From CAYQLT01 sp964418425 (GTDB lineage: Bacteria; Bacillota; Limnochordia; Limnochordales; Geochordaceae): a stretch of 29,629 bases of DNA. The stretch covers positions 1-29,629 of the forward strand of contig CAYQLT010000030.1 in the NCBI GenBank assembly GCA_964418425.1. The letters run 5' to 3'. Position numbers and translations under genes: made by a program. Positions within the stretch are counted from its first letter, which is position 1. Every line of letters begins with the position of its first letter. Below, one piece after another: positions 22,573 through 29,629 of the stretch. The notes beneath the pieces are model-generated. The model searched no databases. It was not told where the DNA came from and saw only the letters and a program-made list of their open reading frames with translations.

Positions 22573-25029
22573 GTGAAGCACGGGGGTTGGTGTGTCGGAG
22601 TCGTGGCGTTGCTCCTGATGGTATCCGTCTCGGGGAGTGTGTACGCCGCCGCGGCCCGCACCGGGGCCTGGGTGGACGAAGTCGTGGTCACCGAGGAACC
22701 TTCCGCAGCCGCCGCCATCACCCGGCTCGAAGCCGGCGAGATGGACGTCTACGCGTTTGGCATCTCGGATCCTGCCATCTACCAAAAGATTCTGTCCTCG
22801 CCGAGGCTGGGCTTCGAACGCTCCTTCGGGTCGTACACGGAACTCACCTTCAACCCGGCAGGCCCCGTCTTCGAGAACGGAAAGCTCAACCCCTTCGCTG
22901 TCCCGAGGATTCGCGAAGCGATGAACTGGCTCATCGACCGGGACTACATCGCCCAGGAAATCCACGGCGGGCTGGCGGTTCCGCGGTATTTCCCCATCAC
23001 CAACGCCTTCCCCGACTACGCCCGGCTGGCCGACGTGATGCGCAGGCTGGAGCTTCAATACGCACACAACCCCGAGAAGGCCCGCGCCATCATCACCGAG
23101 GAGATGAACAAGCTGGGCGCCCGGCTGGTCGGCGGGAAGTGGCAATACCAGGGCGAACCCGTCCAGCTGATCCTGCTCATCCGCACCGAAGACGAGCGCC
23201 GCCAGATCGGAGAGTATGTGGCGACGCTGCTGGAGGGCCTGGGATTCACCGTCGAGCGGCAATACAAGACGGCAGCCGAGGCTTCGCCCATCTGGATCGG
23301 CAGCGAGCCGTCCAAGGGCCTCTTCCACATTTACACGGGTGGCTGGGTCACCACCGTGGTGGCCCGGGACCAGGCGTCCAACTTTAACTTCTTCTACACT
23401 CCCCGAGGGCTCGCCCGCCCGCTGTGGCAGGCATATAAGCCCGAGCCGGAGTTTGACGAGGTGGCAGACCGGCTCGCCCGAAGAGACTTTAAGACCCTTG
23501 AGGAGCGCCGGCAACTGTTTGCCCGGGCTGCCGAGCTGGCCATGAAGGACTCGGTGCGGGTATGGCTTGTCGACCGCATCAGCGCCTCGCCCCGCCGCGC
23601 GGAAGTAAGTGTGGCTGCAGACCTCGCCGGCGGGGTCTACGGGTCCTACCTGTGGGGGTATACCATCCGGTTTAAAGACAGGGTCGGCGGGACGATGCGG
23701 GTCGCCATGCCCAGCATCCTCACCGACCCCTGGAACCCTCTGGATGGGACCAACTGGATATACGACATGATGCTCATCCGGGCGACCGCCGACTACGGCT
23801 TCATGTGGGACCCCTTCACGGGCTTGCACTGGCCGCAGCGGGTGGAGCGCGCCGAGGTGTACGTGAAGGAAGGGCTGCCGGTCGGCAAGACCCTGGACTG
23901 GGTGGACCTGCGCTTCGTGCCGGAGATCCGCGTACCGGCGGATGCGTGGATCGACTGGGATCCCGTCGCGCAGCGGTTCATAACCGTCGGAGAGAAGCAT
24001 CCCGAGGGGCTGACGGCCAACCGCAAGACAGTGGTTTACTACCCGAAGGACCTGAGCCGCGTTAAGTGGCACGACGGCAGCCCCCTGTCGGTGGCCGACA
24101 TGGTCCTGGGCTTGATCTTGGCCTTCGACCGACCCAACGAGAAGAGCGCCGTGTACGACCCGGCCAAGAAGCCGGAGTTTGAGAGTTTCCAGAAAACCTT
24201 CCGCGGCATGCGCATTGTTCAGCGGGATCCGCTGGTTATCGAAACGTACTCGGACCTATACTACCTGGATGCGGAGTGGTACGTCGGCACGTGGTTCCCG
24301 TACTACGACTTCGGGCCGGGGCCATGGCACACTCTTGCGCTCGGCCTGCTTTCCGAGATGGACCAGAAGACGGCGTTCTCCCGGGACAAGGCCCGCAAGC
24401 TCGGGATCGAATGGCTGAACATGGTATCAGGGCCGACGGTGGCCGTCCTGGAGGAGTACCTCCGAAAGGCCAGCGAGCAGAATTACATCCCGTACGCGCC
24501 GACCTTGCAGCAGTTCGTCAGCAGCGAGGAGGCGCGCCGGCGCTGGCAAAACCTAACTGCCTGGTACCAACAGAAAAGGCACTTCTGGGTTGGCTCGGGG
24601 CCGTTTTACCTGGAGCGAGCCTATCCTGTCGAGAAGACGGTACACTTGAAGCGATTCGCCGACTACCCGGATCCGGCCGATAAGTGGGCCCGGTTCGGCG
24701 AGCCCATGGTGGCCGATGTGGACGTGACCGGGCCATCTCGGGTCACCATCGGATCCCGGGCTGTCTTCGACGTATCGGTGAGCTTCAAGGGAGACCCCTA
24801 TCCCGCGGAGTTTATGGACGAGGTGAAGTACCTGGTCATCGATGCCCGGGGGCAGGTCGCCCTGGTCGGCACCGCTCAGGCGGCGGGTACCGGGCTTTGG
24901 CGGATCGCGCTCAGCGAGCAGGACACCCGTGGCCTCCCGTCCGGCTCCAACCGGCTGGAGGTGATCGCGGTGCCGCGGGTCGTCAGCATCCCGACCTTTG
25001 AGTCGCTGCCGTTTGTGACGGTACGCTGA
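22573..25029 (+). CDS. Large, circularly permuted family-5 ABC substrate-binding protein with C-terminal beta domain
   Basis: This is an extracytoplasmic receptor for a peptide-type importer, 818 residues against about 500-600 for the family. A Sec signal peptide (about 1-25, no lipobox) precedes blocks that are normally in the middle and end of the fold: DEVVV with LEAGEMDVYAFG (35-63), FNPAGPVFENGKLNPFAVPRIREAMNW (93-119), HNPEKARAII (165-174), and a final-lobe-like stretch to about 365. Blocks that normally begin the fold come next: GGTMRVAMPSILTDPWNPL (372-390), KWHDGSPLSVADMV (498-511) and VGSGPFYLERAYP (673-685). Residues 712-818 form an extra beta-rich, Ig-like region. GTG at 22573 lies 8 bases after AGGAGG; GTG at 22564 overlaps that site and is rejected. 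Ligand unknown. Confidence 0.88.
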   Translation: MKHGGWCVGVVALLLMVSVSGSVYAAAARTGAWVDEVVVTEEPSAAAAITRLEAGEMDVYAFGISDPAIYQKILSSPRLGFERSFGSYTELTFNPAGPVFENGKLNPFAVPRIREAMNWLIDRDYIAQEIHGGLAVPRYFPITNAFPDYARLADVMRRLELQYAHNPEKARAIITEEMNKLGARLVGGKWQYQGEPVQLILLIRTEDERRQIGEYVATLLEGLGFTVERQYKTAAEASPIWIGSEPSKGLFHIYTGGWVTTVVARDQASNFNFFYTPRGLARPLWQAYKPEPEFDEVADRLARRDFKTLEERRQLFARAAELAMKDSVRVWLVDRISASPRRAEVSVAADLAGGVYGSYLWGYTIRFKDRVGGTMRVAMPSILTDPWNPLDGTNWIYDMMLIRATADYGFMWDPFTGLHWPQRVERAEVYVKEGLPVGKTLDWVDLRFVPEIRVPADAWIDWDPVAQRFITVGEKHPEGLTANRKTVVYYPKDLSRVKWHDGSPLSVADMVLGLILAFDRPNEKSAVYDPAKKPEFESFQKTFRGMRIVQRDPLVIETYSDLYYLDAEWYVGTWFPYYDFGPGPWHTLALGLLSEMDQKTAFSRDKARKLGIEWLNMVSGPTVAVLEEYLRKASEQNYIPYAPTLQQFVSSEEARRRWQNLTAWYQQKRHFWVGSGPFYLERAYPVEKTVHLKRFADYPDPADKWARFGEPMVADVDVTGPSRVTIGSRAVFDVSVSFKGDPYPAEFMDEVKYLVIDARGQVALVGTAQAAGTGLWRIALSEQDTRGLPSGSNRLEVIAVPRVVSIPTFESLPFVTVR

Positions 25030-25041
25030 CCTGCAAGGAGC

Positions 25042-25102
25042 CCTGGGGCGGGGGGCGGCGGCAGAAGTTTGACCGCGAACCCTGCCCCCCACCCGCCCCA
25101 GG
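25042..25102 (+). promoter_or_regulatory. Intercistronic stem-loop downstream of the rightward binding-protein gene
   Basis: CCTGGGGCGGG (25042-25052) pairs perfectly with CCCGCCCCAGG (25092-25102). The stem can continue 3 bp past a bulged A, around a loop of about 30 bases. It starts 13 bases after the binding-protein stop and lies between it and the permease genes, with no T-run. It probably stabilises the upstream mRNA or attenuates read-through into the permeases. Confidence 0.55.
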
Positions 25103-25134
25103 CGCGAGCCCTTTAGGACAGGGAGCTCGAAGGT

Positions 25135-26280
25135 ATGGCCACACCGGCAGTCACGCGGCCGACGGAAGTCACTGCCGCCATCCCCGGCCGCGACAAGGCA
25201 GAATCTGCGCTGTCTCGAATCGCGCGGTATACGCTGGTGCGGGGTGTCGCACTCCTGGTGACTGTGGTAATCGGCGTCTACCTGACCATTCTCATCGCCA
25301 ACATGGGCGGTTACGTCGACGAGATCCGCCGGGGCCAGCTTTGGGAGATAGCCGCCTCCTACGTGCAGGCCGACCCCCAGCTGGCCCAGCTGACACCGGC
25401 CGAACGCCGGCGGCTTACCGAGCAGCGGGTGAAGCTGATGGAGGAGGCGATGGGCCTCAACCGGCCCTTTTTGGTGCGCAGCTTCACGTACCTGTCCAAC
25501 GCACTGACCCTCAATCTGGGCCTGGCCGAACACCTCACCAGCGATAGCGGCTCCCGCCAGGTCCGGCTGATCTTGCTCGAGCGGTTGGGTCCGACGCTGG
25601 CACTGTTTGCCACCGCGCAGCTGCTCCTTTTCTTCCTGTCGGTGTTTGTTGCTCTCTTTCTTTCCCGGCATTACGGAAGCCCTCTTGACCGGGCTGTGGT
25701 CGCGCTGGCTCCGACCTCTGCCGCGCCGGCCTGGTTTTACGGGCTCTTCTTGATCCTGATCTTCGCCGCCACGCTGAGGTTACTTCCCTTCGGCGGCATG
25801 GTCGCCGCCCCTCCTCCGAAAGAGCCGCTTGCGTACTTTCTGAGCATGCTGCGACACCTCGTTCTGCCCGTAAGCGCCATCGTGCTGGGAGCCATCTTTC
25901 AAACCATCTATTACTGGCGCACCTTTTTCCTGATCTATGCCAGCGAGGACTACGTGGAGATGGCCAAGGCTAAAGGGTTGCCTTCCAAGATCCTCGAGCG
26001 GCGTTACATCCTGCGGCCCACATTGCCCACCCTCATCACCAGCTTCTCCCTGACCCTCATCGGGTTGTGGACAGGGGCTATCGTCCTCGAGACCATCTTC
26101 AACTGGCCGGGCCTTGGGCGGCTTTTGTACCGAGCCATCGGGCTCGTGGACACCCCGGTGATCGTGGGCTCGGTGGTCATTTACGCGTACCTTCTGGCTC
26201 TCACGGTCTTCCTGCTGGATATCGTCTACGCTGTCGTGGACCCCCGCGTGCGGGTGGGAGCCGAGGGGAGGCGCCCGTGA
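25135..26280 (+). CDS. dppB: Peptide-type ABC transporter permease, divergent DppB-like
   Basis: This is the first membrane subunit of the rightward importer. It has 381 residues with a cytoplasmic N-terminal segment of about 35 residues, TM1 at about 37-57, an outer segment (58-150) rich in charged helices (LTPAERRRLTEQRVKLMEEAMGLNRP), then five helices and the EAA loop (EDYVEMAKAKGLPSKILERRYILRPTLPTL, 271-300). It ends DIVYAVVDPRVRV as in DppB. The usual PGDP motif after TM1 is missing, and the GDLG motif is reduced to LNLG (126-129). The ATG at 25135 has GAAGG just upstream. It overlaps the next permease gene by 4 bp. Confidence 0.9.
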   Translation: MATPAVTRPTEVTAAIPGRDKAESALSRIARYTLVRGVALLVTVVIGVYLTILIANMGGYVDEIRRGQLWEIAASYVQADPQLAQLTPAERRRLTEQRVKLMEEAMGLNRPFLVRSFTYLSNALTLNLGLAEHLTSDSGSRQVRLILLERLGPTLALFATAQLLLFFLSVFVALFLSRHYGSPLDRAVVALAPTSAAPAWFYGLFLILIFAATLRLLPFGGMVAAPPPKEPLAYFLSMLRHLVLPVSAIVLGAIFQTIYYWRTFFLIYASEDYVEMAKAKGLPSKILERRYILRPTLPTLITSFSLTLIGLWTGAIVLETIFNWPGLGRLLYRAIGLVDTPVIVGSVVIYAYLLALTVFLLDIVYAVVDPRVRVGAEGRRP

Positions 26281-27623
26281 AGGGGGCACAGGGCGGTATT
26301 CGGCAGGTGCTGCAGTATCCATCGGCTGTGGCAGGGTTGCTCATCATTGTAGCCTTGCTGGCTCTGTCGGCCTACACCGTCTTCACCATGCCGCTCAGCG
26401 AGGCCGTGCGCCTGTGGAGGGCCAGCGAGGCCACCTGGATCGAAAACCCTCGCAACGCCCGGCCCCGCTGGGTCAATGCCCTTCCGGGCGTGAATCTCCC
26501 GGAGACCATCATCCTGCGCAGCCGGACGAATCCTGCTGTCAAGACGGTGCAGGCCACGTCGGACGAGATGACCGAGGTGACTCTCACATTCGCCTTTTCG
26601 TACCCCTACGACGATTTCCCCCAGGAGGTTACGGTATTCCTGGAGCCTACATTTGAAGAGCGGCGTCCCAGCGTCTCGATGGTTTGGGTGCGGCCCGACG
26701 GCCAGGAGTGGTATCTGGGCGATCGGACGTTGCGCGGCCCCGAAGCCTATCGGCTCTCCCAGGATGCCCGCCTGCAGCGCCGTCTCGGTGGGCGTCTTCC
26801 GGAAGTCGCGCTGTTTGCGGACAACCCCTCGGCGGAGCGCCCCGTCCCGGCCAAAGGCTCGTACCGCTTGGTGATAAACGGACTGCTGTTTGGCGAGCGG
26901 GACGACCTGGATGCCACCCTTGTGGTCTACGGAAAAGTGCACGGGCTTGCGGGCACCGACCACCGGCGGCGAGACATCATGGTGGCGCTACTGTGGGGAG
27001 CGCCTCTCGCGCTGGCGTTCGGGTTTCTGGCGGCGATCGGCTCCAGTCTTTCCACGATGGTGATCGCCGCCATCGGGGCCTGGTACGGGGGCTGGATAGA
27101 CGCTCTCATCCAGCGGGTCACAGAGACGAGCCTCATCCTGCCTGTGCTGCCCATCCTCATCATGATCGGCACCCTTTACTCTAAGAGCATCTGGGTGATG
27201 CTGGGCGTGGTGGTCCTGCTGAGTATCTTCGGCGCCGGGCTCAAAACGTATCGCGCCATGTTCTTGCAGATCAAGGAGGCACCTTACATCGAAGCGGCCA
27301 GAGCTTACGGGGTCGGGGACATGAGGATTGTGTTGCGGTATATGCTGCCTCGGGTAGTGCCGGTACTGGTGCCCCAGTTTGTGGTGCTCATCCCAGCATA
27401 CGTCTTCCTGGAGGCGACACTGGCGATCCTGGGGCTGGGAGATCCTGTGTTGCCGACCTGGGGCAAGGTGCTAGAGGACGCATACCTGGAGGGGGCTCTC
27501 TACAAGGGTTATTACTACTGGGTGCTGAGCCCCTCGTTGCTTCTGATGCTGACGGGCCTCGGGTTCGCCATGCTCGGCTTCGCTTTGGACCGGGTCTTCA
27601 ACCCGAGGCTCAGGGGGATGTAA
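26277..27623 (+). CDS. dppC: DppC-like ABC permease with a large extracytoplasmic insert
   Basis: This is the second membrane subunit of the rightward importer, 448 residues against about 280-300 for the family. TM1 is at about 17-38. Residues about 40-225 form a beta-rich, Trp/Pro-containing domain predicted to sit outside the membrane (for example VTLTFAFSYPYDDFPQEVTVFLEP and VSMVWVRPDGQEWYLGD). The family block resumes at GLAGTDHRRRDIMVALLWGAPLAL (223-246), the counterpart of GTDxxGRDxxSRxxxG. Five more helices follow, with the EAA loop EAARAYGVGDMRIVLRYMLPRVVPVL (339-364). GTG at 26277 overlaps the previous stop, with GGGGAGG 6 bases upstream. The insert faces the side where the permuted binding protein docks. 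Confidence 0.9.
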   Translation: MKGAQGGIRQVLQYPSAVAGLLIIVALLALSAYTVFTMPLSEAVRLWRASEATWIENPRNARPRWVNALPGVNLPETIILRSRTNPAVKTVQATSDEMTEVTLTFAFSYPYDDFPQEVTVFLEPTFEERRPSVSMVWVRPDGQEWYLGDRTLRGPEAYRLSQDARLQRRLGGRLPEVALFADNPSAERPVPAKGSYRLVINGLLFGERDDLDATLVVYGKVHGLAGTDHRRRDIMVALLWGAPLALAFGFLAAIGSSLSTMVIAAIGAWYGGWIDALIQRVTETSLILPVLPILIMIGTLYSKSIWVMLGVVVLLSIFGAGLKTYRAMFLQIKEAPYIEAARAYGVGDMRIVLRYMLPRVVPVLVPQFVVLIPAYVFLEATLAILGLGDPVLPTWGKVLEDAYLEGALYKGYYYWVLSPSLLLMLTGLGFAMLGFALDRVFNPRLRGM

Positions 27624-27627
27624 CGGG

Positions 27628-28611
27628 TTGAGGGCAAACGAACCCTTGCGAGACAACGGGGCGCTTCTGAAGGTCGAAGCCCTGCGCCTGTATTTCCGCA
27701 CGACCAGGGGCCCGGTGCAGGCCGTGGATGGGGTCAGCTTTGAGCTGGCACAGGGGCGCACCCTGGTGCTGATCGGAGAGTCTGGGTCAGGGAAAAGTTC
27801 GGTGGCTCGGGGCCTGTTGCGCCTTCTGCCTCGAAATGTGCATACCTATGCGGGTCGCGTCATCCTGGACGGCCTGGACGTGATGGGGTTGGACGAAGAG
27901 CATTTCCGACGCGAGGTGCGATGGGTTCGCATGGCCATGGTGCCGCAGGCGGCAATGAACGCACTCAACCCGGTGGTCCGGATCGAAGACCAGATCGCCG
28001 AACCCCTGCTCGTACATCGCAAGGCGGCCAGCCGAAAAGAGGCGCTGCAGCGGGTGCAAGAGGCGCTGAGGCTGGTGGGCGTGCCGCTGGATTTCCTGAG
28101 CCGCTACCCGTTCGAGCTGAGCGGAGGCATGCGCCAGCGGGCAGCCATCGCCATGGCACTTGTCATGCGGCCGCAATTGCTCATCCTTGACGAACCCACG
28201 TCCGCTCTCGACGTGCTCACCCAGGCCAATATGATGAACGTGCTCAAAGCCATCAAACGCGAACTGGGGACCACATTCGTGCTCATCACCCACGATGTCG
28301 CGACGGCCAGCGAACTGGTGGATGACGTCGTGGTCATGTACGCCGGCCAGGTGGTGGAACGTGCCGATGCCAACCGCTTCTATCGAGAACCGCTTCACCC
28401 GTATTCACGAATGTTGATGGCAAGCGTTCCTCGGCTCCGGGAGGATCGCCCGCTTGAGTTTATCCCGGGAAGGCCCCCAAGCCTCGTGAACCCGCCTCCA
28501 GGGTGCCGGTTCGCCGACCGCTGCCCGGAGCGCTTCGCCCGCTGTGATCAGGAACCGCCTGCTGTTCAGCGAGGGGACGGACGATGGGTCAAGTGCTGGC
28601 TGTACCAGTAG
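27628..28611 (+). CDS. dppD: Peptide-type ABC transporter ATPase, DppD-like
   Basis: This is one of two nucleotide-binding subunits powering import. It has 327 residues with Walker A GESGSGKSS (50-58), Q-loop VPQAAMNALNP (105-115), signature LSGGMRQR (164-171), Walker B LLILDEP (184-190) followed by TSALD, and H-loop THD (221-223). The C-terminal oligopeptide/dipeptide domain has PPSLVNPPPGCRFADRCP and cysteines 293, 299, 306 and 323. Equivalent cysteines bind an Fe-S cluster in at least one DppD (family knowledge). TTG at 27628 has AGGGGGA 9 bases upstream and lies 4 bp after the permease stop. Confidence 0.95.
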   Translation: MRANEPLRDNGALLKVEALRLYFRTTRGPVQAVDGVSFELAQGRTLVLIGESGSGKSSVARGLLRLLPRNVHTYAGRVILDGLDVMGLDEEHFRREVRWVRMAMVPQAAMNALNPVVRIEDQIAEPLLVHRKAASRKEALQRVQEALRLVGVPLDFLSRYPFELSGGMRQRAAIAMALVMRPQLLILDEPTSALDVLTQANMMNVLKAIKRELGTTFVLITHDVATASELVDDVVVMYAGQVVERADANRFYREPLHPYSRMLMASVPRLREDRPLEFIPGRPPSLVNPPPGCRFADRCPERFARCDQEPPAVQRGDGRWVKCWLYQ

Positions 28612-29612
28612 CTGCTTCGGGGGCCGGAGCAGGCGACGTCCTCCTTGAGGTACGGGACTTGCACACGTGGTTCGAGCTGCGCAGGTGGGGCTTCGTGCGA
28701 GTGGGGTTTGTGCGCGCAGTGGATGGGGTGAGCTTTGAACTCCGCCACGGTGAGGCCATTGCCGTCGTGGGGGAGAGCGGGTGCGGAAAGAGCACGCTGG
28801 CGCGCACCATCCTGGCGCTCTATCACCCTACTCGAGGCGAGGTTCTCTTTGACGGGCGAAGCCTTGGAGCCCGCAGCGGCCCGCGCGACCTTCGGTGGTA
28901 TCGAGCGCAAGTGGGCTATGTCCAGCAGGACCCCTTCGCCGCGCTGCCACCTTTTATGAGCGTGCGACGGATTCTCGAAGAGCCTCTGGTGGTCAACGGG
29001 GTTCGAAGCCGAAACGAGCGCGAGCGACGTATCTACCAGGCGCTGGAGGAGGTGAAGTTGACCCCCGTCGAAGAGTTTTTGCCCAAGTTTCCGCACATGC
29101 TCAGTGGCGGACAGCAGCAGCGGGTCGTGATCGCGCGGGCCATCATCCTGCAGCCCAAGCTCATTGTGGCGGACGAGCCAGTCTCCATGCTCGACGCCTC
29201 CGTGCGCGTGGAGATCCTCCAGCTTCTGCGAGGTTTGCAGCGCCTACACCGGCTCAGCGTCGTGTACATCACCCATGACCTGTCGACGGTGCGTTACTTC
29301 GCGGAGCGGATTCTGGTGATGTACGGCGCCCGCATTGTGGAGCAGGCTCGAACCCCAGACCTGTTGCGCAACCCGCTTCACCCGTACACCCGAGCCCTGC
29401 TGGCTGCCATCCCGGACCCGGACCCAGCCAACGCCACCAGATTCAGGGAGGTGCCGCCGGGAGAGCCTCCCAGCCTGCTGCGCCCGCCGTCAGGGTGCCG
29501 TTTTCACCCACGCTGCCCGGCGGCCATAAAGGGTCTGTGCGAAGCCCAAGATCCGCCGGAGGTTCAGCCCGAACCCGAACACCGCGTGGCGTGCTGGTTG
29601 TACCGGCAATGA
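28584..29612 (+). CDS. dppF: Peptide-type ABC transporter ATPase, DppF/OppF-like
   Basis: This is the partner nucleotide-binding subunit. It has 342 residues with Walker A GESGCGKST (63-71), Q-loop VQQDPFAALPP (113-123), signature LSGGQQQR (173-180), Walker B LIVADEP (193-199) followed by VSMLD, and H-loop THD (230-232). The C-terminal domain has cysteines 305, 311, 319 and 337 in the same pattern as its neighbour. A Gly/Ala-rich N-terminal stretch of about 18 residues precedes the fold. The ATG at 28584 overlaps dppD by 28 bp. No second ATPase pair is present for the leftward permeases, so this pair may serve both. Confidence 0.95.
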   Translation: MGQVLAVPVAASGAGAGDVLLEVRDLHTWFELRRWGFVRVGFVRAVDGVSFELRHGEAIAVVGESGCGKSTLARTILALYHPTRGEVLFDGRSLGARSGPRDLRWYRAQVGYVQQDPFAALPPFMSVRRILEEPLVVNGVRSRNERERRIYQALEEVKLTPVEEFLPKFPHMLSGGQQQRVVIARAIILQPKLIVADEPVSMLDASVRVEILQLLRGLQRLHRLSVVYITHDLSTVRYFAERILVMYGARIVEQARTPDLLRNPLHPYTRALLAAIPDPDPANATRFREVPPGEPPSLLRPPSGCRFHPRCPAAIKGLCEAQDPPEVQPEPEHRVACWLYRQ

Positions 29613-29629
29613 GTTCCGTGAGGCCGCTG
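29609..29629 (+). CDS. Possible start of the next gene, cut by the window end
   Basis: The ATG at 29609 overlaps the dppF stop (ATGA) and stays open for the seven codons left (MSSVRPL). The coupling style matches the rest of the operon, but there is too little sequence to identify it and no clear ribosome site. Confidence 0.35.

Noticed and set aside
22351..24072. 573-residue open frame on the - strand antisense to the large binding protein
   Set aside because: It is a typical GC-rich antisense shadow with no recognisable domain. The + strand frame has a signal peptide and family-5 blocks.

Overview
The window is GC-rich bacterial DNA with about 27 genes packed almost without spacers. Many genes start with GTG or TTG and overlap the previous stop codon by 4 bases (GTGA). 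Shine-Dalgarno (SD) sites of the AGGAGG type are common, and all three solute-binding proteins carry signal peptides without a lipobox cysteine. Together these fit a high-GC, possibly two-membrane Bacillota lineage such as Limnochordia. That taxonomic guess is inference and weakly supported. Three runs of exactly 100 N (3700-3799, 8827-8926, 17718-17817) are scaffold gaps, and each one interrupts coding sequence. No rRNA, tRNA, CRISPR array, insertion sequence or T-tract terminator was seen.

Region 1 (about 1-11800, + strand) is one long operon for a cytoplasmic NAD(P)-linked [NiFe] hydrogenase of the group 3b (sulfhydrogenase-like) type. The order is beta subunit (two 4Fe-4S), a small cyclic-nucleotide-binding-fold protein, gamma subunit (FAD/NAD(P)/2Fe-2S), small subunit, large subunit, maturation endopeptidase, then hypF, hypC, hypD, hypE, hypA and hypB. 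The enzyme and the pleiotropic machinery for its Ni-Fe(CN)2CO centre are therefore encoded together. The leader (1-308) holds no gene but contains a possible extended -10, a palindrome, a direct repeat and a strong hairpin.

Region 2 (about 11800-17717, + strand) looks visibly less GC-rich. It encodes a GntR/FCD regulator preceded by a perfect 18-bp palindrome, a Gfo/Idh/MocA oxidoreductase, a complete TRAP transporter (DctP, DctQ, DctM) and a zinc-type medium-chain dehydrogenase cut by a gap. It reads as a substrate-inducible uptake-and-oxidation operon for a sugar acid, polyol-derived acid or similar carboxylate.

Region 3 (about 17818-29629) holds two peptide/nickel-type ABC import systems that diverge from a shared 222-bp intergenic region. 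The leftward operon (- strand) encodes DppB and DppC permeases, a normal family-5 binding protein and a cytoplasmic M14 carboxypeptidase-like enzyme, but no ATPase. The rightward operon encodes an 818-residue binding protein, two unusual permeases and the DppD and DppF ATPases, with the first codons of another gene at the window end.

The strongest unusual signal is the rightward system. Its binding protein shows the family-5 landmarks in circularly permuted order, judged directly against the normal homologue 2 kb away, and carries an extra C-terminal beta-rich domain. Its DppC-like permease has about 185 residues inserted between TM1 and the GTD/RRD motif. This may be a distinct architectural class of peptide-type importer. 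The single ATPase pair may serve both permease complexes.
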